Shown here: positions 9,552 to 20,623 of the stretch, piece by piece | Layout of the letters: each line of letters starts with the position of its first letter | How positions within the stretch are numbered: position 1 is the first letter of the stretch | DNA from: Thiohalocapsa sp963695445 | Lineage (GTDB): Bacteria; Pseudomonadota; Gammaproteobacteria; Chromatiales; Chromatiaceae | Assembly: GCA_963695445.1 (NCBI GenBank) | Contig: CAVOGV010000024.1 | Span: forward strand, 12,643 to 76,642 | Length of the DNA stretch: 64,000 bases | Direction of reading: 5' to 3' | The notes under the pieces: generated by a model | What the model was told of the DNA's origin: nothing | Databases searched by the model: none | What the model saw: only the letters and a program-made list of their open reading frames with translations | Program-made: the position numbers and the translations under genes

Positions 9552-10539
9552 TCAATCTTGCGTCGGTTGCGCCTCTACCTCCGGGAACACCTGCGCCCAG
9601 TCGGTCTTCATCGACACGAGCACCCAGCCTTTGGATGCGGCGTCGTCGAGCCCCTTGCTGAGCTTGCCGAAGTGGCTGTCGCGGTCATAGGCGTATTCGC
9701 GCGTCGGCGTCGTCGTGATGCAGGATCAGCCCGAGTCGGCGGCCCGCTCCGGCCGTGGTCCATTCCAGCATCTGATAGTCGCCGTCGGAGTTGCCGAAGG
9801 CGAGGATGGGCCGGCGGCCGATGTGATCCTGAATGCCGACCGGCTTGCCGGCCTTGTCGTCGATAAAGGCGATCTCGGGCTTGCGCACCAGCGCCGGCTC
9901 GCCGTCTTGAACGACGTACTCCTGGGCAATGCGGGAGCCGACCACCTGCTCGGGCGGGATGCCGTAGACGCCCTCGGTCCATGGCCGCATGAAGGCGACG
10001 CCGCCGCCGGAGACGATGAAGGTCTTGAAGCCGTTCTCGCGCAGATAGGTCAGCAGCTCCAGCATGGGCTGATAGACCAGCTCGGTATAGCGGCGTTCGA
10101 AGCGCGGATGACGCGCCTGCGCGATCCAATCGCTCGCGATTTGCTCGAACTCGACGCTGGTCATGCCGGCATGGGTGGCCATCAGTAATTGCATCAGGCC
10201 TTCGAGGCCAGCGTCGCCGAGGGTTGCCATGTCACCCTCAAGCGCGGCCTTGAAGGGTTGCTCCTGCTGCCATTGCGGATGCTCCGGCGCCATTGCCTTT
10301 AGGCGGTCGAGCACGAAGGCAAGTTGCACATACATGGGTTGCTCGATCCAAAGCGTACCGTCGTTGTCGAACACGGCGATGCGTTCGGCCGGCGGCACGT
10401 AGTCGGGTCCAGCCTCGGTGGTCACCGCGGTGACGAAGTCGGTGATGGCCTGTCGCGTCGGGCCGTCGTTCCAGGACGGCAGTGGATCGGCGACGGCGGA
10501 CAGCGAAACGGTCAAGAGCAGCGCGAAGAGGATGCGCAT
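9552..10539 (-). CDS. Secreted HAD-superfamily phosphatase, frameshifted near the C-terminus
   Basis: Begins with a signal peptide (MRILFALLLTVSLSAVADP), so it acts in the periplasm. HAD motif I is VFDNDGTLW (about residues 50-58; nucleophile and acid Asp in DND), motif II is FIVSGGG (about 170) and motif IV is FGNSDGDYQM (about 252). The open frame stops at 9685, but an apparent extra base near 9697 restores a continuation (EYAYDRDSHFGKLSKG...) that ends at 9552 after VFPEVEAQPTQD. Phosphoserine-phosphatase-like architecture; substrate unknown. Confidence 0.78.
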
Positions 10540-10759
10540 CGGAAACCTCGAAATCGATGGATTGAGCAGAGTCCGCGCCGACTAAGCCTGCCTTGGGTGG
10601 GCTGGCATAGGCTTGGATGCGTGCGAGCGGCTGACGTCTGCGAGGCAGCAAAATAACGAGCCTGGAAACGGCTAGCGACGACTCGATCGTCGAGTCTCGG
10701 ATGGTCGGCGCCGCGAACGCTGCGCGGCGCCGACCATACTTCAGGCTAGCGACAGAGAC

Positions 10760-12437
<1,678 letters not shown>

Positions 12438-12624
12438 GTAGTGTCCTCTTTATGGTGGTTGAAACAACGGGCGTGCTGCCCTGAGCACCGGTGATCCCGA
12501 ACGGAGGGCATTGCCCGATTCGCAGATCCCGGCAGGCGCTCGTAGCTATCGTTCCGACATTTCTTGCGGCCGGCTATGAGAACACAAAAGCGCGTCAAAC
12601 GACATCGGCCAAACCCTGACGCGA

Positions 12625-12901
12625 TCAATCGCTCAGAAAAGGCGTCACCCCAATCGTCGAACAGCAGACTACATTGCGTCGCGATGTTCGCGGCGGCACA
12701 GTTGCGAGCACCAGACGCCTGATCCGCCCGGGATGATGCGACGCGCAGTCGATGGCGATGAGACCACCCATGGAGTGCCCGAGCAGATCGAAGCGGTCAA
12801 TGCCGAGATGATCCGCCAGCGCGATACAGTCCTCCCCCATCTGATGAATGCTACTGACAGCGTCCTGCGGTGACGTACGCCCGCAACCGCGGTTGTCGAA
12901 C
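12625..12901 (-). pseudogene. Fragment of an alpha/beta hydrolase
   Basis: About 90 residues contain FDNRGCGRTS, the nucleophile elbow LLGHSMGGLIA and the following RRLVLATVPP segment, all typical of the middle of an alpha/beta hydrolase fold. The sequence needed before the first strand and after the elbow (catalytic Asp and His, lid) is absent. It abuts the stop of the DUF3482 GTPase gene with no start of its own. It is a remnant and not expected to be functional. Confidence 0.6.
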
Positions 12902-12907
12902 ACCGAC

Positions 12908-14359
12908 TCAAACCACCAGCCGCGGGTCGACGTCGGTGCGGGACAACTCGCGCAGGATCTGCTGAATGATCTCGCGGGCACGTTCCTCGTGCTGTGTGTG
13001 TTTGCCGGCACTGGCCGCGGAGAAGAATTTGGCCAGGGACTTGTGATCTTCCGACGACAGGGCCTCGGTGAATCCGCGCTTCTTCTTGATGGCCTTGTCC
13101 GGCACGCGATCGGCGGCCTGCTCGTCGGCTGCCTTGCGGCCGTGTGACCAGTTCATGGCCTGAGCGCAGTAGAGAATGACGCGGTCGAGCAGCACGAACG
13201 GGAAACGCGGGTTACTCACTGGCCCCATCGTAAATCGCTCCACGCCGAGCGTGCGCTGAATGTCGACCTTGGCCAGCGCGGCGCCCCCCAGTACCCCCAG
13301 CGTGCCGCCGACGACGCCGCCGATCAGCGCGCCGAGGCCGAACGAGAGCCCGCCGACGCCGAGGTCGATGGCGCCGCCGGTGGCGGCCCCGGCGGCGGCG
13401 CCGGTCAGCGCCAACTTGCGCTGGGTCAGACCCAGGGCCCGCTCCACCTCGTCCGAGAACAGGTCCTGACTCAACAGTGAGTCCGGCGGTAGGTCCCAGA
13501 CATTGTGGCGAAAGTGGCCGCGGATCTCCTGCCTGGCATCCCCTTCCAGTTTGCGCAGGCCGTCCTGAAAGGCGCTGGAGAGCTTGACCTGGATGGCCTC
13601 GCGTTCGTCGTCGGAATCGAGATCGCCCACCTTGACGACGCGGGTCACCTTGTAGGCGAGCGCCTCGCGCATCAGCTCGACGATGGTGTCGACAGACTGC
13701 TCGATGCGCCGTTCCCAGTCGCCCTCGAAGGCGCGAATGGTCTGATCGAGCATCGGTTCCCAGCGCTGATCGATGGTCTTCAACGCGCTCAGCAGCGCGA
13801 TGCGCTCGGCATAGGTGGCGCGGTGGGCATTGAACTCGCGCACCGCGTTGAAGGACTTGTTCAAGGCGTCCTGCCACGCCGGCATGTGCTTGTCGACGGT
13901 GCTCAGGTTGTTCAGGATGGCCATGCGTGGGCGCCCGGTCAGGCGCAGCAGTTCCATCTCGGTGCGGTCCTTCTCCTTGATGCGCTTGGAGCCGTCCACC
14001 ACCAGGATGATGCCGGCCCCTTCCGCGACCGGGCGCAGCAGCGCGCAGTCGTGACTGAACAAGGGATCGTCGGCGTGTGCCGCGAGGAAGGCACCGGCCA
14101 GGTCGCGTTCGTCGGCGTGGGCCTGAAACCACTCCAGGATGTCGCTGGGATTCTGGAAGCCCGGCGTGTCGATGAAGGCCATGATCGTGCGGCCGTCGAT
14201 GATCACCGGGTATTCGTCGGAGGTGGTGGTGGTGCCCGCGCGCTTGTCGATATCGATGCGGTCGTTCTCGGTGAGGGTCGCGACCACCGACGACTTGCCG
14301 GCGTTGGGATGGCCCATGATGGCCAATACCGGGATCTGTTTGTCCTTTTGCGGCGCCAT
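12908..14359 (-). CDS. DUF3482-domain GTPase
   Basis: Era-like GTP-binding protein of about 483 residues. G1 is GHPNAGKSS (about residues 16-24), G3 is DTPGF (about 64), and a Gly/Ala-rich hydrophobic stretch (about 345-390: GAATGGAIDLGVGG... GGVVGGTLGVLGG) suggests membrane insertion or association. The DUF3482 C-terminal half follows the G domain. Translation is coupled to the upstream gene: that gene's TGA overlaps this ATG by one base at 14359. Such proteins nearly always pair with a DUF2868 membrane protein, as here. Cellular role is not established; a membrane-remodelling or stress role is speculation. Confidence 0.85.
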   Translation of the reverse strand: MAPQKDKQIPVLAIMGHPNAGKSSVVATLTENDRIDIDKRAGTTTTSDEYPVIIDGRTIMAFIDTPGFQNPSDILEWFQAHADERDLAGAFLAAHADDPLFSHDCALLRPVAEGAGIILVVDGSKRIKEKDRTEMELLRLTGRPRMAILNNLSTVDKHMPAWQDALNKSFNAVREFNAHRATYAERIALLSALKTIDQRWEPMLDQTIRAFEGDWERRIEQSVDTIVELMREALAYKVTRVVKVGDLDSDDEREAIQVKLSSAFQDGLRKLEGDARQEIRGHFRHNVWDLPPDSLLSQDLFSDEVERALGLTQRKLALTGAAAGAATGGAIDLGVGGLSFGLGALIGGVVGGTLGVLGGAALAKVDIQRTLGVERFTMGPVSNPRFPFVLLDRVILYCAQAMNWSHGRKAADEQAADRVPDKAIKKKRGFTEALSSEDHKSLAKFFSAASAGKHTQHEERAREIIQQILRELSRTDVDPRLVV

Positions 14360-16403
14360 CACTCTGTCTCCTCGGCGGGACCCGCCAACATCTCAAGGCG
14401 CAGATAGGGGTCGCCCATCTGCTCGATCTTGCGCCGCCAATCGGTGAACTCGAACTCGGACAGGGTCGGCAACGGGTCGTCGCCCTCGGGATCGCCGACC
14501 AAGGTCAACAGGATCTGCGCTTGATCACCGGCCGCGGCACGCACCGAACGCAAGAAACGCAGGCTCTCGGTGATGGGTGGCTGCGAGCCGTCTTCAAGCA
14601 ATGCGACGCGCGCCGGCGGCGCCTGCCAGCGCGCATTCTCGATCAGCGCCAGGGCCTGCTTGGCCATTGCGCTGCCGCCGCCGAAGGTCGCGGAGGCCGC
14701 CACCCGCCAGCCCGAGACCTGCCGCAGCATCTGTTGCAGGCGACCGTGGTCGGCCTCTTCAAGCACGTCGGCCACATCGACATGGATCAGCAAGACACAA
14801 GCGTCTGCCGCGATCTCCGCCCCTTTCGCTGACCGCGCCGCCGTTGACGGACCGGGCGTGGGAGTCGGCTCCGGTGTTGGGGCTGGTTGCGGCTCGGGCT
14901 TAGGCTCAGGCTCGGACTTCGGCTTAGGTTCCGGTTCAGGTTTCGGCTTCGGCTTTTGGCTTCGGCTTCTGGCTTCGGCTCTGGCTTCGGCTTCTGGCTT
15001 CGGCTTCTGGCTTCGGCTTCTGGCTTCGGCTCTGGCGTTGGCTTCGGTTCCGGCTTCGGCTCTGGCTTCGGCTTTGGCTCCGGCTTCGGTTCCAGCTTCG
15101 GCTTCGGTTCCGCTCGGCTTGGCTCTGGCTTCGGTTGCCGACTCGGTCTCGAGGTCTCCTGCCGAGGTTCAGGTCGTGGCGCGGCTCGGGCCGCGGTCAG
15201 CGGCTTCAACGGCGCCGGAATCGGCATCTCCGGGCCGGCACCGCTGCCGCCGCCGGTCTCCAGGCTGGGTGTGATCATGCGCGCATAGAGCGCCTGGGTA
15301 CGCTGGTGCGTAAACGGCAGTGCGGCCAGCGTGCGGCGCTGTTTCAACACGGACGTTGCCAGCAGCACCAGTCGCGGCAACAGGCCGTAGGTGAATACCG
15401 ACAGCACGAGGAACCAGCGCCAGGAGCGCAGGTGTTCGGCACTCAAGAGGAACAGCGGGTCCTTGAGATTGATGCGGGTACCGGCCACCTGCTCCAGCGT
15501 CGGCACGCCGACGCCCTCGCCAAACAGCCAACTCCAGGGCAGCGCAATGAAATGGGCGATACCGTGGATTGTGCTCGGCCCCACATTCAGCGCCGAGCCC
15601 CAGCCGAAGGCCAGATCCGTGAATCCCTCCAGGGCGATGGTGATGACGATGACACCAAGGTTGAAACCGATGCCAAACAGTTGCGCCGGGATCAGGATCG
15701 GCAGGTAGGTCGCCGGGCCGTACAGCGCGTAGTGGGACTCGAGCAGCCCTTGCCTCGTCTTCGCGCGCTCCCGGACATCCGGTGGCACGTGGGCCAGACG
15801 TTGGCGCTGTACCCAGCGCGCCGCGCGCGAGAACAGCGGTTTGATCAACTGCCCGATCAGCGACACGTCCTGCACCGCGGCACGCATCGCGGCCGTTCGC
15901 CGGCTATACCAAAGGCCGACGGTCACGCCGACGAGCAAGATCTGCACCAGCACCAGGACGAAGATGTACCAGGAGACGTTGACCGGGTGCTGACCGTCGT
16001 AGTTCAGCAGCGCGGACGCAACGCCGATGCCGAGCACGAAGCCAAGCACCGTGAGCCCGATCGACACCAGCCGCTGACCACGGGCGTAGACCGCGCCCGG
16101 CAGCAGCGGCCGCAGGGTTGGGTCCTCGACTCGGCGCCGGGCCGTGAGCCAGCGGCGCAGCGCCTTACTCCGATGCTCGGGCGTATGCTCGGCGGCAGCA
16201 GTGGTGGCTCGCTGGATCTGTTCCAAGTAAAGATGGCGGTCGCGCTCCGCCAGGCGTTTGCGCTCCGCCGGCGATTGCCGAGACAGGCGCTCGTCCTCGT
16301 CGACGTAGTAATCGAAATCGATCAGGTCCGAGACCGACCAGCGGTCGGTATCGGATTCCTGCTGTTCGTCTCTGCGCCCTTGGCGGTGGGTAAGCGGGTC
16401 CAT
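14359..16403 (-). CDS. DUF2868-domain membrane protein with Pro-Lys-Glu linker, frameshifted in the linker
   Basis: N-terminal cytoplasmic part (1-100), four or more membrane helices (for example LVSIGLTVLGFVLGIGVASA near 115 and FVLVLVQILLVGVTVGLW near 150, with more near 230-260 and 330), then a linker of about 90 residues made of PKPEPKPE-type repeats. A soluble C-terminal domain beginning ADACVLLIHVDVADVLEEA follows. The linker changes frame at least once (about 14890-14970), so two frames (14787-16403 and 14359-14793) must be joined. The long charged linker resembles TonB-like spacers able to span the periplasm or hold domains apart. Partner of the downstream DUF3482 GTPase. Confidence 0.78.
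14880..15165. repeat. Low-complexity hexanucleotide-like repeat encoding (PKPE)n
   Basis: Degenerate tandem repeats of GGCTTC/GGTTCC/GGCTCT hexamers on the plus strand encode Pro-Lys-Pro-Glu repeats on the minus strand inside the DUF2868 gene. Such tracts slip easily in replication and in sequencing, which can explain the loss of frame here. Plus-strand readings give Gly/Ser/Phe-rich or Leu/Arg-rich open frames that are artefacts of the repeat. Confidence 0.85.
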
Positions 16404-16870
16404 CTAGAGGCTATTTGTTCGGGCTTCTTGGTGCTGCTATCAGGTGCGACTGTCGGCGTGTGCCTTTGTCACGGACGAAAGTGGGTGTCGAGCGTCCGCC
16501 GCGGCGCCGGCTTGTGCAGCGCGCCGCGAGCGGCGGTCGACGCCCATCGCGTCCAATCGCCATTGGATCAGCGGCCAAGTTATACCGGTGGCGACTCGGC
16601 AAGCAAGCACGGGATGCGCATGCGGCAGGATTCACGCGGGTGTTAGGACCCACGATGCTCGCACACAGCATCGCTGAATACCTGCAAAGCCCGCGAAGTT
16701 GCAATGAGCTAGCGCAACGTAGGGCTTTGTCGGACAGCCACCGTTGCGGCAGCCAGCGACAGGCCTTAAGCTCGCGCGCGGCGGGCAGGGCCGAGCGAGG
16801 CAGTTGACTGTCGGCCCGCTTTGCACCGTTAGACGTTTCACTCCATCCAAGTTGACAGGGAACTATCTCA
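16404..16870. other. Divergent intergenic region without a recognised gene
   Basis: 467 bases between the divergently transcribed DUF2868 gene and the aquaporin gene. No frame shows protein-like composition or a recognisable motif. It should contain both promoters; I could not identify convincing -35/-10 pairs. The aquaporin start is preceded by AGGGAAC, a usable ribosome site. Confidence 0.5.
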
Positions 16871-17641
16871 ATGCCCATTTTTACACGATCCATCGCCGAA
16901 CTCATCGGCACCTTCTGGTTGGTACTCGGCGGTTGCGGCGCCGCCGTCTTCGCCGCCGGCGTGCCTGACGTCGGCATCGGCTACCTCGGCGTCGCCTTTG
17001 CCTTCGGCCTCACCGTGCTGACCATGGCCTATGCGATCGGCCACATCTCCGGCTGCCACCTGAACCCGGCCGTCTCGGTGGGTCTGGCAGTGGGTGGCCG
17101 CTTCAGTTGGGCCGATGTGCCGATGTATGTCATCGCACAGACCCTCGGCGCCATCGCCGCCGCCTTCCTGATTCTGTACGTCGCGGGCGACATGGGTCTG
17201 TACAAGGAAGGCCAGGCCACGTTCAGCTTGGCCGCCAACAGCCTGGCGGTGAACGGCTACGGGGAGTTGTCGCCCCAGGGCTACGGCATGATCGCAGGTC
17301 TAGTGACCGAAGTGGTCATGACCTTTATGTTCTTGTTCATCATCCTCGGCGTCACCGACAAGCGCGGCTTCGCGGTGGCCGGCGGTCTGGCCATCGGCCT
17401 GGCGCTGACGCTGATCCACCTGATCTCGATCCCGGTCACCAACACCTCGGTGAACCCGGCACGCAGCACCGGCCCGGCACTGGCGCTGGCCCTGTCCGGC
17501 GAGGGCAAGGCGCTGGCGCAGCTGTGGCTGTTCTGGGTTGCACCGATCGCTGGCGCCGTGCTCGCTGGCGTCGTCTACAAGCTGTTTGAGGTCGCCGACG
17601 AGCCGCAGGAGATCGAGAAGATGGGCGGAGCAGTCGCGTAA
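16871..17641 (+). CDS. aqpZ: Aquaporin Z
   Basis: 256-residue MIP-family channel with six hydrophobic segments and both NPA loops: HLNPAVSVG (about residue 60) and SVNPARSTGPAL (about 195). The Arg after the second NPA and the N-terminal AELIGTFWLVLGGCGAAVFA are typical of AqpZ water channels rather than glycerol facilitators. Slightly longer than the E. coli protein, with the extra length in the loop near residues 110-140. Located in the inner membrane for rapid water flux. Monocistronic; intact. Confidence 0.92.
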   Translation: MPIFTRSIAELIGTFWLVLGGCGAAVFAAGVPDVGIGYLGVAFAFGLTVLTMAYAIGHISGCHLNPAVSVGLAVGGRFSWADVPMYVIAQTLGAIAAAFLILYVAGDMGLYKEGQATFSLAANSLAVNGYGELSPQGYGMIAGLVTEVVMTFMFLFIILGVTDKRGFAVAGGLAIGLALTLIHLISIPVTNTSVNPARSTGPALALALSGEGKALAQLWLFWVAPIAGAVLAGVVYKLFEVADEPQEIEKMGGAVA

Positions 17642-17717
17642 CGCTGCCGCTGCGGACGGCGCCGGTTGGAACACAACCGGCGCCCTGAAGGGAGACGTGT
17701 TCAGAAATCGCAATGAT

Positions 17718-18604
17718 TCAGAAATCCCAATACATCGCGCTCTTGTCCAGTTTGTAGGACCAGGGCAAGCCCGCGTTCTTCCAACCATTCACGACGCGCT
17801 CCCCCTTGCGCGGTCCGGACTTGGCCTTATCCCCCTCAAAGCCGTCCGTGACCACATAGACCTTGGAGTAACCGGCCAGACTCAGGATATTGGCCGCTTT
17901 GGCGCTGCGGCTGCCTGAGCGGCAGATCAGGTAGATCGGCGCTCCTTTATCCATGCCGCGTTGCTCCACCAACGCATTGAAGCTGGTCGTAAACTCGCTG
18001 TTGGGTCGCAGTTTGAAGTCTGCTTCTTGTCGTCCCATTCGTCGAAGGAGCCGACGGTCATGTACGGGATGTTGGCATCTGCCATTTCGGGCATGCCCAG
18101 GAAGTTGACCTCCGCGCGGGTGCGCACATCGATGAACAGCGCCTTATCCCCAAGTTTCTGCAACTGGTCATGGGCTTCGACCGGGCTGACATAGAGACCC
18201 TGAGGCGTCTTGTTCTTTTTCGGTACGCCATCGCTGCCGAGCCAGTCGGCGATGATGCGCAGATCCTGCGCTGATGGTGGCGGGTAGCAACCCTCCTCTT
18301 GAACCTGACCGATGCAGAACTGGTCGTGCATGAACACGGTCTTGTCGGAGGCATGCTCGCCGTCGAAGATGCTGCTGGCATGCCGATACAGATAGTCGGA
18401 GGATTTCCCGCGCAGGATCGGCACGTACTTGGATTCCGGGTGGATGCCGTCGGCACCGTGACAGTTGGTACAGCCGTGACGCTCGAACAGTTCCTGTCCG
18501 GGGTCCGGCGCCGCATCGCCGGCAGGAGCGTCGGCGGCAGCAGCCGCGTTGGTGGCCAGGGTGAAAAGGACGACGGGGATGCAAAGCGCAAGTTGGAACC
18601 GCAT
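17718..18604 (-). CDS. Periplasmic cytochrome c-rhodanese fusion, frameshifted
   Basis: Signal peptide (MRFQLALCIPVVLFTLATNA) followed by a haem-c site CTNCH (residues 45-49) and a small cytochrome domain of about 100 residues. A rhodanese domain follows, beginning ALFIDVRTRAEVNFLGMPEM, with active-site loop LICRSGSRSA (Cys persulfide site). The two halves lie in different frames; the shift is near 18020 (EWDDKK to ADFKLRPNSEF). The design joins sulfur transfer to one-electron transfer. It lies next to soxZ and soxY, so a role in periplasmic sulfur oxidation is likely but inferred; SoxL, a rhodanese, is the nearest functional analogy. Confidence 0.75.
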
Positions 18605-18687
18605 CGGTATGCTACTCCAGTGTTGGCTTGGTGAATAACGAACGGGGCTGCTGATGTCGGTGCCATCGGCAGCCGCCTGCGGCCCGT

Positions 18688-18803
18688 CTGGGTAAGCCCG
18701 ATTTATCCGGTCCTGGGGACGGGCGACTGCAGTCGCCCGTGTGCCTGTTCACGGCGGACTGAAGTCCGCCTCCCCAGGTGCCGACTGAAGTCGGCGTACC
18801 CAG
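18688..18803. repeat. Cluster of nested palindromes
   Basis: Three short perfect palindromes follow each other: GGGCGACTGCAGTCGCCC (18721-18738), GGCGGACTGAAGTCCGCC (18753-18770) and GCCGACTGAAGTCGGC (18780-18795). They are enclosed by outer pairs CCTGGGGA / TCCCCAGG (about 18712 and 18771) and CTGGGTA / TACCCAG (18688-18694 and 18797-18803). It occupies the gap between soxZ and the cytochrome-rhodanese gene, so on the minus strand it lies downstream of soxZ. It could limit read-through or stabilise the soxYZ message. Confidence 0.75.
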
Positions 18804-18879
18804 CGGCGCGGTAGCAGAAACTACGACGGGCGCCGGCAGAGCATGGGGGTCTGTCGGCAATCGTGCGGGCTAAACGCCT

Positions 18880-19197
18880 CTATTTGATGGTCGTCTCTAG
18901 CGCCGCGGATTGCTGCTGGTCGTCGGTCCAACTGACCCGGACGGTATCGCCCACCGCGCCGTTGCGGATGTCGAAGGACAGGTAGGGGTTGGCGGAAATG
19001 CCCCAGCCCCACTCCAGGCTCATGACCGCGGTCCCGTTGTGCTCGCACATCACCTCTTGGATGAAGTGTCGCGGGATCACTTCCCCGGTGCCCGGGTGCT
19101 TGCGGCTACCGGTCTCCATCGGGTGATTGATCAGGACCCTGACGGAGATGATGCCGTCTTTCAGTTTGGCTCGGATTTTGCCGTTGTCGCTGTTCAT
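18880..19197 (-). CDS. soxZ: Sulfur-oxidation carrier subunit SoxZ (copy 1)
   Basis: 105-residue SoxZ. Family blocks present are KIRAKLKDGIISVRVLINHP, METGSRKHPGTGEVIPRHFI and SANPYLSFDIRNGAVGD. SoxZ pairs with SoxY, which carries sulfur intermediates on its C-terminal Cys in the periplasm; SoxZ itself lacks a signal peptide and is co-exported. This copy reads intact. It differs considerably from the second SoxZ at 40240, so the two loci are not a recent duplication. Its soxY partner, upstream, is badly frameshifted. Confidence 0.92.
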   Translation of the reverse strand: MNSDNGKIRAKLKDGIISVRVLINHPMETGSRKHPGTGEVIPRHFIQEVMCEHNGTAVMSLEWGWGISANPYLSFDIRNGAVGDTVRVSWTDDQQQSAALETTIK

Positions 19198-19338
19198 GAT
19201 GCTCCGACTGCAATACCGGAAAGGACAAGTGAATCAGGCGCTTCGTCTTGTTGAGATAGCGACCCGCCAAGAGCGTCGCCCGAAAGCGTAGTAGGGCGAC
19301 TACACCCTGCGACCGAGACGACCACTAGCTCCGAACCA

Positions 19339-19799
19339 CTAGCCTCCGCAACCACCAGCGGTGACTTTGACGGCTTGGGTTTGCCGGTAAAGCTTTCCAC
19401 CAGACTCTACCAGGGCGATCAGGTTGGAACTTTCGCCGAGCTTCACGCGTATCGCCAGCCGCGGCTCCACCCCAGCGGTGAAATGGCGCGCGCCAACAGC
19501 GGCGACGGATTGCCGTCCGACAGCAGTGTCAGCGTGCTGGGCTCCGGCAGCGCGATGACCACCTCGACTGGCACGACCCGGCCGTTTTCGGCGATATCCG
19601 GTGTTGTGATGAGATTTGGTCAGTCTCTTCGACCACGACCTCACCGAACAGAAGGGCCTCGGCGGCCTGCCAGATCCGTTGCCTGAAAGGCTTCGCCGGA
19701 CCAGGCGGCCCGCGACACCTTAGGCAAGATACCGGCGGCCCAGAGCGCCGCCAAGGTTGTGGCCGAAACGACCGATGTCAGCGCTTGCCGACGTTGCAT
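19339..19799 (-). pseudogene. soxY: SoxY (copy 1), at least three frameshifts
   Basis: Starts with MQRRQALTSVVSATTLAALW (export signal) and, after AFQATDLAG, leaves frame. The remaining SoxY sequence is recoverable only by changing frame: QAAEALLFGE, then ITTPDIAENGRVVPVEV and ALPEPSTLTLLSDGNPSPL, then VKLGESSNLIALVESGGKLY, ending AVKVTAGGCGG. The terminal GGCGG with the sulfur-carrying Cys is intact. Three or more single-base shifts in 460 bases is more than elsewhere in the window, so true decay is plausible here while an intact soxY sits at 39732. Confidence 0.75.
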
Positions 19800-19891
19800 C
19801 GTCGTCTCCTTCAGGGTTGACCTAAATGGAACATGATTGGCAATGTTAACAATCGCTTGGGCGCTTTTCAACCGCGTCACGAGCCTGCGGA

Positions 19892-20230
19892 TCAACAGCC
19901 GTCGTCTTCCACCTCGGCCTCGCCGGTCGTTTTGGTCTCGCTTCACGGCGCCTGCCTCGTCGGTCTTCTTGGTCCGAATAAACATCATGTACTCGATGCG
20001 GTCGAAACTGCTCGCGCAGGGCGACGATCGATATCGGTGTCCCTCAGCCCGTCGTAGATGTAGATGCGACCACTTTGCTCTTGGGCCAATTCGGACGGGG
20101 TCGGCTCAAGCAGTCGGCGCAGTTCGATCTGCGACACATCGGCCGCTTGCCCGACGGCAGGAACGAGCGCAAGTAGGACGAACAGCGACGCGATCAGCGC
20201 ACGCTTGGGTGCTGTTGAATGCTTGTTCAT
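19892..20230 (-). CDS. Small secreted protein upstream of soxYZ copy 1, frameshifted
   Basis: MNKHSTAPKRALIASLFVLLALVPAVGQA is a clear signal peptide. The mature part (DVSQIELRRLLEPTPSELAQ, then IYIYDGLRDTDIDRALREQFDRIEYMMFIRTKK) is read by joining two frames near 20030, with another shift near 19935 that gives an acidic end (KTTGEAEVEDDGC) and a stop at 19892-19894. About 110 residues; family not recognised. Position 90 bp upstream of soxY on the same strand suggests co-transcription with the sox genes. Confidence 0.45.
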
Positions 20231-20555
20231 GGCGATTGACTCGTCGGCTCCTGTGATTCTCGCGAATTGCGGACGACCTCGTCAGCGGCACCTGGACGCG
20301 ATTGCGTCTGACCAAGACCCTGAGCGGCAACGCGGCACGCGCAACATGGTCGTCCGTTGATTCCCCGGCATCAGCCGGGGTATGCGCCATGGCCCATTTT
20401 TCTTGCAGCGCCCACGTTCGGGGCGACGACATCCTTCGCCGGGATGCTAATCGCGCGCCCGTCGACCGCCGAATGACGGGCGCGGTCGAAACGCGATTGA
20501 TTCTCAGTATAGACAATCATCGCAACAAGGCCGCGAAACAGTTCATACCCCGAAA

Positions 20556-20569
20556 GTGACAAATGTCAC
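20556..20569. promoter_or_regulatory. Candidate FNR/DNR-type operator upstream of hemF
   Basis: GTGACAAATGTCAC is a perfect 6-2-6 palindrome centred about 60 bases before the hemF start. Its core TGAC-N4-GTCA matches the half-sites used by CRP/FNR-family regulators such as DNR (TTGAC-N4-GTCAA) apart from the outermost base. hemF is controlled by oxygen-responsive FNR-like factors in Pseudomonas. The remaining gap (20231-20623) also holds a hairpin CCCCGGC-ATCA-GCCGGGG at 20363-20380 and no gene. Confidence 0.45.
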
Positions 20570-20623
20570 GGAACAACACACTTCGGTACCATACGCCCAG
20601 GCACACGACGAGAGCACTGCACC

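Noticed and set aside
13212..14396. 394-residue minus-strand frame overlapping the DUF3482 gene
   Set aside because: Arg/Gly-rich alternate frame; the G1 and G3 motifs are in the other frame.
14570..15288. Gly/Ser/Phe-rich and Leu/Arg-rich frames on the plus strand that look like structural repeat proteins
   Set aside because: They are the antisense of the PKPE-coding hexamer repeat; the minus strand reading has context on both sides.
15135..16646. 503-residue plus-strand frame opposite the DUF2868 gene
   Set aside because: Antisense shadow rich in Gln, Arg and His without motifs.
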